Positions 25,531 to 32,876 of a stretch of DNA of 64,000 nt are shown here, in pieces; the stretch's first letter is position 1; each line of letters begins with the position of its first letter. The DNA is from a virus. The stretch covers positions 29,822 to 93,821 of the IMG/VR virus record IMGVR_UViG_3300009509_000031; one strand, given 5' to 3'. The notes under the pieces were generated by a model that did not search any database, was not told the DNA's origin, and saw only the letters and a program-made list of their open reading frames with translations. The position numbers and the translations under genes were made by a program.

Positions 25531-25830
25531 TTACAATTGCGATCTGTTAGCGTAACTCCCATTAATAACGGCTACCATATTTGCAACAACAGCTTTACCC
25601 TGTTCAGTCAATGAATACACAGATCGGCTTGTTGTTTGAAACCTATTTACACGAATTCGTTTATTTGCGCTTTGAACTAAACCACAAGTTCTCAACTCGA
25701 TAAGTGAAAGCCTTACTTGCTTATCTGATAACGGTGTTCGCTTTAAAATCTCAAATACAACACACGGGGATTCTACGTAATGAATAGCAAGTAACACAGC
25801 TTTATGATCATCACTCAACTTCATCTTCAA
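25531..25830 (-). CDS. winged-helix DNA-binding protein
   Basis: A 99-residue protein fitting a MarR/PadR-like winged helix: LSDDHKAVLLAIHYVE, a second helix with FEILKRTPLSDKQVRLSLIE, LRTCGLVQ, and a wing with SRSVYSLTEQGKAVVANMV. Likely a phage-encoded transcription regulator. Target unknown. Confidence 0.65.
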   Translation of the reverse strand: MKMKLSDDHKAVLLAIHYVESPCVVFEILKRTPLSDKQVRLSLIELRTCGLVQSANKRIRVNRFQTTSRSVYSLTEQGKAVVANMVAVINGSYANRSQL

Positions 25831-26317
25831 TATTCGTTTCCCGTTTCTTAATCATCTCTTCCCTGAAACGTTTCAAGGCTTCTGTTGCTGCTTTTTCTTC
25901 TTCTTCACGCAATTTTGTAGCATCAATTCCCTTTTCAGCCGGGATATCTTCTTCAAATAACGTACCTGCAGCCATTTCTTTATGGGCTGCTTCAACTTCT
26001 TCCCGCAACTTGTCTAGTGCGGCTTTTCTTGCTGCAGCGTCATCAAGCTTATTAATCACTTGTTCTGTCTTAATTCGTTCCTTAATTGTTGTTGCCCAAA
26101 TCAGTTTTACAAGTCTGCTAGGAAGAATGAATTGATATGATCCATCTCTGTTGATAATAGCTTGTGAATTCCGATTTATTATCGTACATAGTTCCGCTTT
26201 CCATTCCCGGAATTCTCGCATCATCTTTTTTTGTTGCTTTTTCAAATACTGTTTCGCTTCTTCACCCTGTAATATACGCATCACTTGCGGTTTAATAGAG
26301 CTTTGATCATTACTCAT
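25811..26317 (-). CDS. charged coiled-coil protein
   Basis: A 168-residue, highly charged helical protein (KQQKKMMREFREWKAELC; later REEEEKAATEALKRFREEMI). No catalytic motif. It overlaps the winged-helix gene start by 20 bases. Function unknown. Confidence 0.6.
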   Translation of the reverse strand: MSNDQSSIKPQVMRILQGEEAKQYLKKQQKKMMREFREWKAELCTIINRNSQAIINRDGSYQFILPSRLVKLIWATTIKERIKTEQVINKLDDAAARKAALDKLREEVEAAHKEMAAGTLFEEDIPAEKGIDATKLREEEEKAATEALKRFREEMIKKRETNIEDEVE

Positions 26318-26621
26318 CTAAAACACTCCTAATCACTTTAACTGCAGATAACGCTGAAGCTGTATTACTGTAAATAGCACAAGCCCTGCAACTAAAATTA
26401 ATCCAGTACCCGATACAAGCTACAAGCAAACAATCCGCGTATCTTGGACACTGCATATAACGATAAGACTCAGCTACATCTTCTGTTAGAAATACGGCAT
26501 CTAATTCAACTGGATTTGGCCGGATACCACAAACACACTCTAACCGTTGTTTTCTACGTTCAGCCTTAATACCTGCAGCATAGTATCTACGTTTAACCGT
26601 TCTATAGTAGCGTGAATCCAT
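26310..26621 (-). CDS. cysteine-containing hypothetical protein
   Basis: A 103-residue protein with basic N-terminus and Cys at CVCG, QCPRYADCLLVAC and SCRAC. This spread of Cys suggests metal binding. It overlaps the RlpA-like gene end by 82 bases in another frame. Confidence 0.55.
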   Translation of the reverse strand: MDSRYYRTVKRRYYAAGIKAERRKQRLECVCGIRPNPVELDAVFLTEDVAESYRYMQCPRYADCLLVACIGYWINFSCRACAIYSNTASALSAVKVIRSVLDE

Positions 26622-27082
26622 CCCCTGGATCCCATCATCTTGTGAACGGTGGTTGTTGCATCCAATATGCCACGATAAAACCCATTCCTGTTATTGCGCC
26701 GAGTAACAACACGGTATCGATAACCCAAAGGGCATTGTTTGGATACCTGTTTTTCTGTCTTAGCATTCTCGCAAAAACCGTAAGGCCCGCGATCAAGTAC
26801 AACACAAATGCCGAGATCATACTTATTTGACCTAATCCTAACGACGGTACCAAAGGGCAATGTTCTATGAGCACATACGAGATCAAAAACTGTTGGTTTT
26901 GTTCGCCACTTACCAGCATATCTAGCATAAGGAACCGTCTTTGATCGCTTCCATGGCCGGTACCCCGATACAATCCCGGTTTCAATACGTGATCCTTCAA
27001 CAGTTTTCCAATCAAACGATAAGTGGGATATCGGAATCACCGGTGTTAGAAATAGTAAGCTTAGTTTTAGGATAAACGTCAT
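26540..27082 (-). CDS. RlpA-like double-psi beta-barrel protein
   Basis: A 180-residue protein read from MTFILKLSLLFLTPVIPISH at 27082, a likely signal peptide. Residues 70-150 match the RlpA/expansin double-psi barrel: CAHRTLPFGTVVRIRS, then GICVVLDRGPYG with the Asp expected in RlpA catalysis, and later GILDATTTVHKMMGSRGW. RlpA proteins bind or cleave denuded peptidoglycan glycan strands. It sits beside the endolysin, so an exported role in cell-wall degradation is likely. No clear Shine-Dalgarno precedes the ATG, and the start overlaps the upstream gene by 71 bases. Confidence 0.7.
   Translation of the reverse strand: MTFILKLSLLFLTPVIPISHLSFDWKTVEGSRIETGIVSGYRPWKRSKTVPYARYAGKWRTKPTVFDLVCAHRTLPFGTVVRIRSNKYDLGICVVLDRGPYGFCENAKTEKQVSKQCPLGYRYRVVTRRNNRNGFYRGILDATTTVHKMMGSRGWIHATIERLNVDTMLQVLRLNVENNG
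26635..27015 (-). CDS. possible overprinted two-helix membrane protein
   Basis: A 126-residue frame lying wholly inside the RlpA-like gene in another frame. Its ATG forms an ATGA overlap with the decarboxylase-like stop, as real genes in this operon do. It contains two hydrophobic segments (ISAFVLYLIAGLTVFARML and WVIDTVLLLGAITGMGFI). It may be a real overlapping gene, as with Rz/Rz1-type lysis genes, or a by-product of hydrophobic codon content. Evidence is limited to start coupling and hydrophobicity. Confidence 0.3.
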   Translation of the reverse strand: MIGKLLKDHVLKPGLYRGTGHGSDQRRFLMLDMLVSGEQNQQFLISYVLIEHCPLVPSLGLGQISMISAFVLYLIAGLTVFARMLRQKNRYPNNALWVIDTVLLLGAITGMGFIVAYWMQQPPFTR

Positions 27083-27452
27083 AATGAACAACCGTTTCAA
27101 CACACAAATCTGCAATTGTATGTATGTAAAGACTTGCCGTAGAAAACGGCTTACAAGAAACAACATCCAACATAAATCGACGCCTATTAGGCCAGCCATG
27201 CAAGGCAATATGGCTTGTTGAAATTAGTGCTAATACACTAATACCGCCTTCATCTTCAAACGCTGTTCTGTTCAACTTTGACAGATCCTCTTTTACGTTA
27301 CTAACAATCAAATTAAGGATAGTCATACCTGATAGGCTAGCAATCCGATCCACGATAGAACTAAGGCGGCTAGAACTAGCCAAAACCCCCTTTTCTTCTC
27401 TTTTTACAATTCCATCAAGTTCAAAACGATAACGGATCGGATCGTTGTTCAT
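27012..27452 (-). CDS. S-adenosylmethionine decarboxylase-like pyruvoyl enzyme
   Basis: A 146-residue protein. The segment ISTSHIALHGWPNRRRF, then DVVSC, aligns with the conserved site of prokaryotic class 1B AdoMet decarboxylases (SpeD/SpeH), whose pattern is ESH-x3-HTWPE...C. The self-cleavage Ser (Ser80), the processing His (His85) and the catalytic Cys (Cys100) keep the exact +5 and +20 spacing known for Ser63/His68/Cys83 of the Thermotoga enzyme. The usual Glu before the Ser is Thr. The family supplies aminopropyl groups for spermidine; some homologues are reported to act on basic amino acids. No partner spermidine synthase is in the window. It lies between the endolysin and RlpA-like genes. 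Confidence 0.7.
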   Translation of the reverse strand: MNNDPIRYRFELDGIVKREEKGVLASSSRLSSIVDRIASLSGMTILNLIVSNVKEDLSKLNRTAFEDEGGISVLALISTSHIALHGWPNRRRFMLDVVSCKPFSTASLYIHTIADLCVETVVHYDVYPKTKLTISNTGDSDIPLIV

Positions 27453-27474
27453 AATTTAACCTCTTTTCGCTAAG

Positions 27475-28404
27475 CTAAGTTGGAACCAAAGTATCCCCTG
27501 TTGTGTTGCTTTCTGGCATAGGATAATCCCGCAACAGTACCAATTCCGTAAACGGATCCGTAATGCCGGTAACATACAACTTCTTTTCTTGTTGAAACTT
27601 AATTAACGCTCGTTTGCTTTCGTAACCAAATACACCATCTGCACCATACTTAGGCAGACAGTCAGGCTTCCACCTAAGCAAAGCCTGTTGCCAATCAAGA
27701 TCTGTTTTCAAATCTTGTTTAGCTGATTCCCGCCAAGAATCAATCCGAGTCATTAAAACATATCCGGGGCAACCTGCTTTACCAAAATGAGCATGATAAA
27801 AGTTACCCTCTGCACCGTAGTTAAACAACTCTGCTAACCACTGGCAGACCTTTGTGTGACCTTCAAGCTGTTTTACAGTTGGTCCTGTAGCGTAACCTTT
27901 ATAACCAGGTGCACTAAAGCCGCCCATTACTAACACGGCTACTAGGTGCAAGTTTTCATCACCGTCTGCTAAACCACCATAGGCTTGTGCGTATGTTCGA
28001 TCCAGAATGTTACCTGTAAGCAAAACAATCCCGTCTTTTGGAATACAGATCGGATATACCATTGTTGGCAACGGTTTACCTGGTGTGATGTGATTATTCA
28101 CACCTGTATGATAATTTGCGGTTGCAACCGGATCGTTATCGTTGCGTGATGCGTTATGATGCGTGCACTGGCCTAGAACTTCTGAAATTAGTCGTTTAGG
28201 CCATCTAAACCTATCCACCTTATATCTACTGTTAGCGGTAGGTATATCAGACCTAACATCCTTCATCCATCCTTCACTAACAGCGATCGTTATCGCGTTT
28301 TCAACAATATTCAAATCCTTGGTATACTGTTTTGCCCTATCTAACATTGCTTGATCCACCAGTCTTTCAAAATCCTTCCATGCAGTATTTACATACCTAG
28401 CCAT
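27475..28404 (-). CDS. endolysin: N-acetylmuramoyl-L-alanine amidase
   Basis: A 309-residue lysin. Residues about 75-225 form an amidase_2-like domain: CTHHNASRND with the first zinc His, HLVAVLVMGGFS in the core, and FYHAHFGKAGCPG, where His and Cys eight residues apart match the zinc ligands of T7-type amidases. Residues about 235-300 are a peptidoglycan-binding domain (DWQQALLRWKPDCLPKYGAD, then ESKRALIKFQQEKKL). It cuts the amide bond between glycan and peptide. There is no signal peptide, so it needs a holin; the holin-like gene lies 26 kb away at 54843. Confidence 0.85.
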   Translation of the reverse strand: MARYVNTAWKDFERLVDQAMLDRAKQYTKDLNIVENAITIAVSEGWMKDVRSDIPTANSRYKVDRFRWPKRLISEVLGQCTHHNASRNDNDPVATANYHTGVNNHITPGKPLPTMVYPICIPKDGIVLLTGNILDRTYAQAYGGLADGDENLHLVAVLVMGGFSAPGYKGYATGPTVKQLEGHTKVCQWLAELFNYGAEGNFYHAHFGKAGCPGYVLMTRIDSWRESAKQDLKTDLDWQQALLRWKPDCLPKYGADGVFGYESKRALIKFQQEKKLYVTGITDPFTELVLLRDYPMPESNTTGDTLVPT

Positions 28405-28416
28405 TAAGCACCAATG

Positions 28417-28749
28417 TTAGTCATCTGCAACAGTTTGCCCGTTCCTTGTTCGCTTAAACCGTCTGTTACCGTTATCTGTTTCACCTTTTGTTGAATCAGC
28501 AATTTCTAGCATCACTCGTGTTTTGTATTTTGCGCTCATAGCTTCCAGCAATACACGCAAGGCTTTTGCGATCCTGCCAGCCTTACCGATTACCTTTCCA
28601 GCATCACCGGTACCTGTTTTAACGGTTAAAATTACAGTACCACCGCCTTCACTTACTGTTTGCGATACAGAAACAGCATCCGGAGTATCAACCAATTCCA
28701 TCACAACATCTTTCAACAGCTCTCTCAACTTAAAGTCTTTAGACAACAT
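28417..28749 (-). CDS. KhpA-like KH-domain RNA-binding protein
   Basis: A 110-residue protein, start MLSKDFKLRELLKDVVMELV with GGAG nine bases upstream. It matches bacterial KhpA (YlqC): an N-terminal helix, VDTPDAVSV, and the type II KH core DAGKVIGKAGRIAKALRVLL with the GxxG loop GKAG at residues 55-58. KhpA family proteins are small RNA chaperones. The C-terminal 25 residues are basic and disordered. Such a gene is uncommon in phages. It heads the lysis-like operon directly behind a putative extended -10 promoter. Confidence 0.75.
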   Translation of the reverse strand: MLSKDFKLRELLKDVVMELVDTPDAVSVSQTVSEGGGTVILTVKTGTGDAGKVIGKAGRIAKALRVLLEAMSAKYKTRVMLEIADSTKGETDNGNRRFKRTRNGQTVADD

Positions 28750-28795
28750 GATAATTAACTCCAATAGCTGATAACAGTATGTAATAAAGCAGCTG

Positions 28796-28804
28796 ATTAT
28801 ACCA
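28796..28804 (-). promoter_or_regulatory. putative extended -10 promoter
   Basis: The minus strand reads TGGTATAAT, a perfect -10 box with the upstream TG of an extended -10. No good -35 is present. It lies 47 bases upstream of the KhpA-like start, in the only spacer in front of the KH/endolysin/decarboxylase/RlpA operon. Confidence 0.5.
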
Positions 28805-28825
28805 TTTTAGAGCAAAAAACTAAAA

Positions 28826-29671
28826 TCAACGCGAATTAAAAAACGAATCTGTTAAAACAAAATCAACAAACCGCTTTGACAAATGAGGTAACCATACCGG
28901 TCTACTTGCTTCACCAAAAAACAGATCAACCGTTACTTCTTTTGTACAAGCAAACGGTCTGCTTATTGGTGCCAAAGGTTCATTGTTAGTTGTCCGTAAC
29001 AGTACCGATCGTAAATCCGGATTTAGCTGATCCAATTTAACAACACCATCCCTAACAGCCATTTCTGAATACAAGAGAGAGGCAAGTAACAACGCATCAG
29101 CAAGGTTACCACCAGGATCATTTTCAGCACTAAGCTTGATCCCGTACTTACTAAAGCACGCTTGCTGCATATCCACCTTTTCTGCCTTACCGTAACCAGT
29201 AACAGCAAGCTTTACAGACAACGGATCGTAAATCCTAAACGGGATCTCTTTATCCCAAAGCCCTTGTTTAATTGCTTCAACCAATCCGTGTATTTCATGC
29301 AAGCCCCTACTTCGTTTAGAAAAAGCGTATCCCTCAATTGCAACCGCAATCCTACATCCTGGAACCTTAAATGCGTAATCACAGATCACACTTAGTGTCC
29401 AATCGATCAACACCTTCATTCTGTATTGACTGTTAGACTCTGATCTGCCTGATGGTACTTTCATATAACTAAGCCACTGTGATTGACGCTTCTGAAGCTG
29501 CTTCTTATTTGTCCACCCATGTAAAAAATCAGGGTAGCCATCACGCAATACAGCGATTGCATGGCCGTTCAGTGATGGATCAATACCAACACAGATCTTA
29601 TTTGCTGCTTTAGTAACAGATATGGCCGGCTCAACAACAACAGATCTCAACCGCTTTGCATACTGCATCAA
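28826..29671 (-). CDS. RuvC-like Holliday junction resolvase
   Basis: A 281-residue protein with an RNase H-fold resolvase layout. It has KICVGIDPSLNGHAIAVL (first Asp), VAIEGYAFSKRSRG (Glu), and GGNLADALLLASL (Asp) in the order and spacing of the RuvC family. It would resolve branched DNA before packaging. It lies at the promoter-proximal end of the recombination block. The C-terminal 60 residues have no recognised motif. Confidence 0.75.
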   Translation of the reverse strand: MMQYAKRLRSVVVEPAISVTKAANKICVGIDPSLNGHAIAVLRDGYPDFLHGWTNKKQLQKRQSQWLSYMKVPSGRSESNSQYRMKVLIDWTLSVICDYAFKVPGCRIAVAIEGYAFSKRSRGLHEIHGLVEAIKQGLWDKEIPFRIYDPLSVKLAVTGYGKAEKVDMQQACFSKYGIKLSAENDPGGNLADALLLASLLYSEMAVRDGVVKLDQLNPDLRSVLLRTTNNEPLAPISRPFACTKEVTVDLFFGEASRPVWLPHLSKRFVDFVLTDSFFNSR

Positions 29672-29676
29672 GACAC

Positions 29677-31056
29677 CTATAGGGCTTTCAATCGCAAGCT
29701 TGCTTTTTTCACAAACTTCTTTGACTGTTCAATGCCAATGCTTCGCCTACCTAGCCGCTTACAAGCAACCTGTGTTGTTCCAACACCCATAAACGGATCA
29801 ACCACTAGATCCTTTTTCTGGCTATGTCGCTTCAACAACCTTTCAACCAACCACAACGGTTTCTGTGTTGGGTGATCCAGACGTTCGTTACCTTGACAGA
29901 TCGGACCTTCAAAGCAGTTATGAACGTATCTAGCACCCTTATTCTTAAACGGCTTAAAATACGGTTTACCCTTCGTTGCAAACACGATAGCTTCACAACT
30001 TGGAAGGTAAACACCATCCCTATTCACAACACCCGGATTCGTTTTATGCCAAATCATAAAACCCTTATAGGTTAGCTTTGCTGCTTCAATCATTGCTTCA
30101 TACACGCCGATCGCTTCACCAGGGCAGAATATTTGCAAAGAACTGTTTTTAGCCATCAATGGTGCCCAATCCAAAACCCACGAAGCATCAAGGTTATCCC
30201 AGTCAAACTCCCCACTATTAACATCTTGCCTTTCGCCGGCGTACCTAATCGTTGAATGTTCCCTATCATAAGGTGGGTCTGTAAACAGTAGATCAATCTT
30301 CCCAGTACAGTGCTCTTTAATCATATTAAAGTGCTCTTGCCACGTACCGTGAAGGATGCTGATTGTCTTTTGAAGTGCCTTCCCTGCTTTCTTTGCATCC
30401 GCTTTACGCTGTTCGTGTTTTTCTTTAGCCTCTTGCTTTAGTTTTTCTTCTTTCTCTTTCCTGCGGATCTCAGATAGCGCCTTCCTTGCTGCAACATTAC
30501 GTTCCCTAGTTGTGGCCGCTTCCTGTTCAATCTTACGTTTCTTATTTTCTGGTAGTTCTGCTATCTTCAACAAGTCCCTAACACTTTGTTCGCTGACACT
30601 AAGCACCTTTGCCGCTTCAGCTGTGAACCTTTCAACACTAGCATCAGCTTTTGGCCTACCCCTACCCGCACCACCAACTTTTGTTTCAGGATGGGCAGCT
30701 TCATACTTTTCCCGGTAACGTTTCAACCCATCAGCAACTTCAAGCTTATCAAACCCCTTTCGTTTAATGTTCTCTGCAAGTTGCATTGTTAGGTTATGCA
30801 ACTCATCCTTTGGTTTGATAACAACTGCCTTGACTGGAATACCAAGTTGCTTACAAGCCTTTGTTCTTCTAAGGCCAGCAATAATCACATAAGCACCTTT
30901 TTGCTTTTTACTTGGCTTAACAACAATCGGCTGTAGCTGCCCAATTGTTTTAATACTATCTGCGAGTTCTGCAATATCACCGTAATCTTGGCGTGCACGC
31001 CAGCCTTTTTTGATATCTTTCGGGTTCAGGTTCAATACGATCGTCTTTTCACTCAT
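29677..31056 (-). CDS. ParB-domain / DNA methyltransferase fusion
   Basis: A 459-residue protein; the start MSEKTIVLNLNPKDIKKG at 31056 has GAGGGTG in front. Residues about 15-110 are a ParB/Srx nuclease-type domain (QLQPIVVKPSKKQKGAYVII, AGLRRTKACKQLG, LAENIKRKGFDKLEVA). A helix-turn-helix-like segment follows (EAAKVLSVSEQSVRDLLKI) and a Lys/Glu coiled-coil linker (190-235). The C-terminal half is a DNA amino-methyltransferase with TDPPYD and DPFMGVGTTQVA. It probably methylates phage DNA at adenine or cytosine amino groups, which would protect it from restriction. ParB-methyltransferase fusions are known in mobile elements. Confidence 0.8.
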   Translation of the reverse strand: MSEKTIVLNLNPKDIKKGWRARQDYGDIAELADSIKTIGQLQPIVVKPSKKQKGAYVIIAGLRRTKACKQLGIPVKAVVIKPKDELHNLTMQLAENIKRKGFDKLEVADGLKRYREKYEAAHPETKVGGAGRGRPKADASVERFTAEAAKVLSVSEQSVRDLLKIAELPENKKRKIEQEAATTRERNVAARKALSEIRRKEKEEKLKQEAKEKHEQRKADAKKAGKALQKTISILHGTWQEHFNMIKEHCTGKIDLLFTDPPYDREHSTIRYAGERQDVNSGEFDWDNLDASWVLDWAPLMAKNSSLQIFCPGEAIGVYEAMIEAAKLTYKGFMIWHKTNPGVVNRDGVYLPSCEAIVFATKGKPYFKPFKNKGARYVHNCFEGPICQGNERLDHPTQKPLWLVERLLKRHSQKKDLVVDPFMGVGTTQVACKRLGRRSIGIEQSKKFVKKASLRLKAL

Positions 31057-31070
31057 AACACCCTCTCTTG

Positions 31071-32876
31071 TTACATCCATCTTACAGTTGAACAACCGTT
31101 TACTTTCTCAACTAACAACATCTCATCAACAGCCATTAAAACATCTTCGTGGTGTGACACTACCAACTGTTGCTTTAAGCCAAACTCAGATCCTAGTTTA
31201 TCGATAACAAGTCCAATAAGTTTTTGCCGGTTATTAGCATCAAGCATCGCAAACACTTCATCTAGCATAATGCTCTGAATACTGATCCCCAACATTGACG
31301 CCACAAAAAACGCACCGGCTAACCTAACAGCAAAGCTCTGCAACACTTGGCCGCCACCAGATTCCAAAGCAAACGGCCGTTCCTGTGTTCCATCGTATAC
31401 AGTAACCATCGGTTCATTTTTCTGCTTTCGTGGTCTAGCAGATCCACAGGAAGAACACAGATCCGTTGACGTAGCTTTTAACCATATTTCAGAACCACAT
31501 ACCGGACATACTTTTTCAAAGCTTGCAAGTTCTCTATATGCCGCAAACCTGATCCGTTTTGGATAGTCAAGCCGGCTCAATATCCAGTTACACCGCGTTT
31601 CAACCTTTTCAAGTTCTGATTCCAAAATCTGCGAAGGAATACCTTTGTTGCTACACATCCAATACAGAAACCGCGTTTTCTTCATTCGGCTTTCAAGCTG
31701 CTTTATTTTTTTATTACAGGTTCGGACGGCTTCCTTTGCTTTAGAGATTTGATCAAGCTCTGTTTCAGCTCTTGTTACAATCGCTCTAAGATGTTGCTCT
31801 TCACCTGCAAGCTGAGAAATTGATCGCCGCACACCAGCAATCTTTTCTTTCAATGTGTTTCGCTTGTCAGTATTTGCCGGCTGCTTCTTTGTTTGCTTGG
31901 CTGCCTTTCTTAGCTCTTGTTGCTTCTTAACGTTAGCCTTTATCTCTTCCTTCAACCCGGTTACTGTAACAACAAACGCTTTCCGTTTCTTTTCATACGA
32001 TGCAGCTAACTGTTTACAGGATACAGACAACAAAGGACACATCCCCTTTTTGATCTGTTCCAGTTCTTGCAAAGCTTTTAACAACTTTTTGTTAAGCCGA
32101 TCATGTTCATCCTTTAGATCATCAATCCGATCGTTAACATCCTCAGTATGCTTTTCACCTGCTTTTATAACCTGCAACTGGCCGGATAATTCAAGCTCTG
32201 CTTCCCTCGCTTGCTCCAACTGATCAGATACAGCCATAAGTTTCTTTTTTGCTGCTAACAGTCGTTTTGAAATAACCGGCTTGTCTTTCAACATTTCCGC
32301 TTGCACGGCTTTTGTAGCCTGTACTGTTTCACGTTGTGATAATAGTTTTGACGTATCAGCTCGAAACTGATCCGCAAGTGCTTGCCACATAGCCAATGGT
32401 TGAGTCCATCGCCTGAAATACGCTGATTTATCCCCTAACATGAATTGACTGATATCACCCTGCACAAAGTAAGACAGCGCAATAAAATCATCATACGTCA
32501 ATCGGATTGCTTCATTGATCAGTGCTTGGCCATCAGCAAGCTTAACCGGCTTTCCATCAAGAGAAATAAAGCCGGTGTTGTCTACTGTCCTACCGCGTTG
32601 AATTGTAATCTGGCCGGCACCTGGTACAGTCAACCCAACCTCCACAACCATATCTTTATCGGCACCATCCGTGATCAGCTGCACATCACGAACCTTGTGC
32701 ACGTCTTGCTTTAGTGGAACCTTTCCGTATAAGGCATAACAAATTGCCCTTAACAGTGTGCTCTTACCTGATTCGTTAGCGCCAACAATCCCGACAACTT
32801 TTTTTCCTGATAGGTCAAGTGATACCTCTTTTTTGTAGGCACCAAAATTTCTAAGCATCAAACTATCAACGATCAT
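31071..32876 (-). CDS. SbcC/Rad50-like recombination ATPase
   Basis: A 601-residue SMC-like protein resembling T4 gp46. It has the P-loop GIVGANESGKSTLL near residue 35 and, after coiled-coil arms, a zinc-binding segment (CPVCGSEIWL and LCSSCGS). The signature ESGGGQVLQSFAVRLAGAF and the Walker B/D-loop MLDEVFAMLDANNRQ lie near the C-terminus. Its partner nuclease gene is directly upstream and overlaps by 11 bases. Together they process DNA ends for recombination-dependent replication. Confidence 0.85.
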   Translation of the reverse strand: MIVDSLMLRNFGAYKKEVSLDLSGKKVVGIVGANESGKSTLLRAICYALYGKVPLKQDVHKVRDVQLITDGADKDMVVEVGLTVPGAGQITIQRGRTVDNTGFISLDGKPVKLADGQALINEAIRLTYDDFIALSYFVQGDISQFMLGDKSAYFRRWTQPLAMWQALADQFRADTSKLLSQRETVQATKAVQAEMLKDKPVISKRLLAAKKKLMAVSDQLEQAREAELELSGQLQVIKAGEKHTEDVNDRIDDLKDEHDRLNKKLLKALQELEQIKKGMCPLLSVSCKQLAASYEKKRKAFVVTVTGLKEEIKANVKKQQELRKAAKQTKKQPANTDKRNTLKEKIAGVRRSISQLAGEEQHLRAIVTRAETELDQISKAKEAVRTCNKKIKQLESRMKKTRFLYWMCSNKGIPSQILESELEKVETRCNWILSRLDYPKRIRFAAYRELASFEKVCPVCGSEIWLKATSTDLCSSCGSARPRKQKNEPMVTVYDGTQERPFALESGGGQVLQSFAVRLAGAFFVASMLGISIQSIMLDEVFAMLDANNRQKLIGLVIDKLGSEFGLKQQLVVSHHEDVLMAVDEMLLVEKVNGCSTVRWM

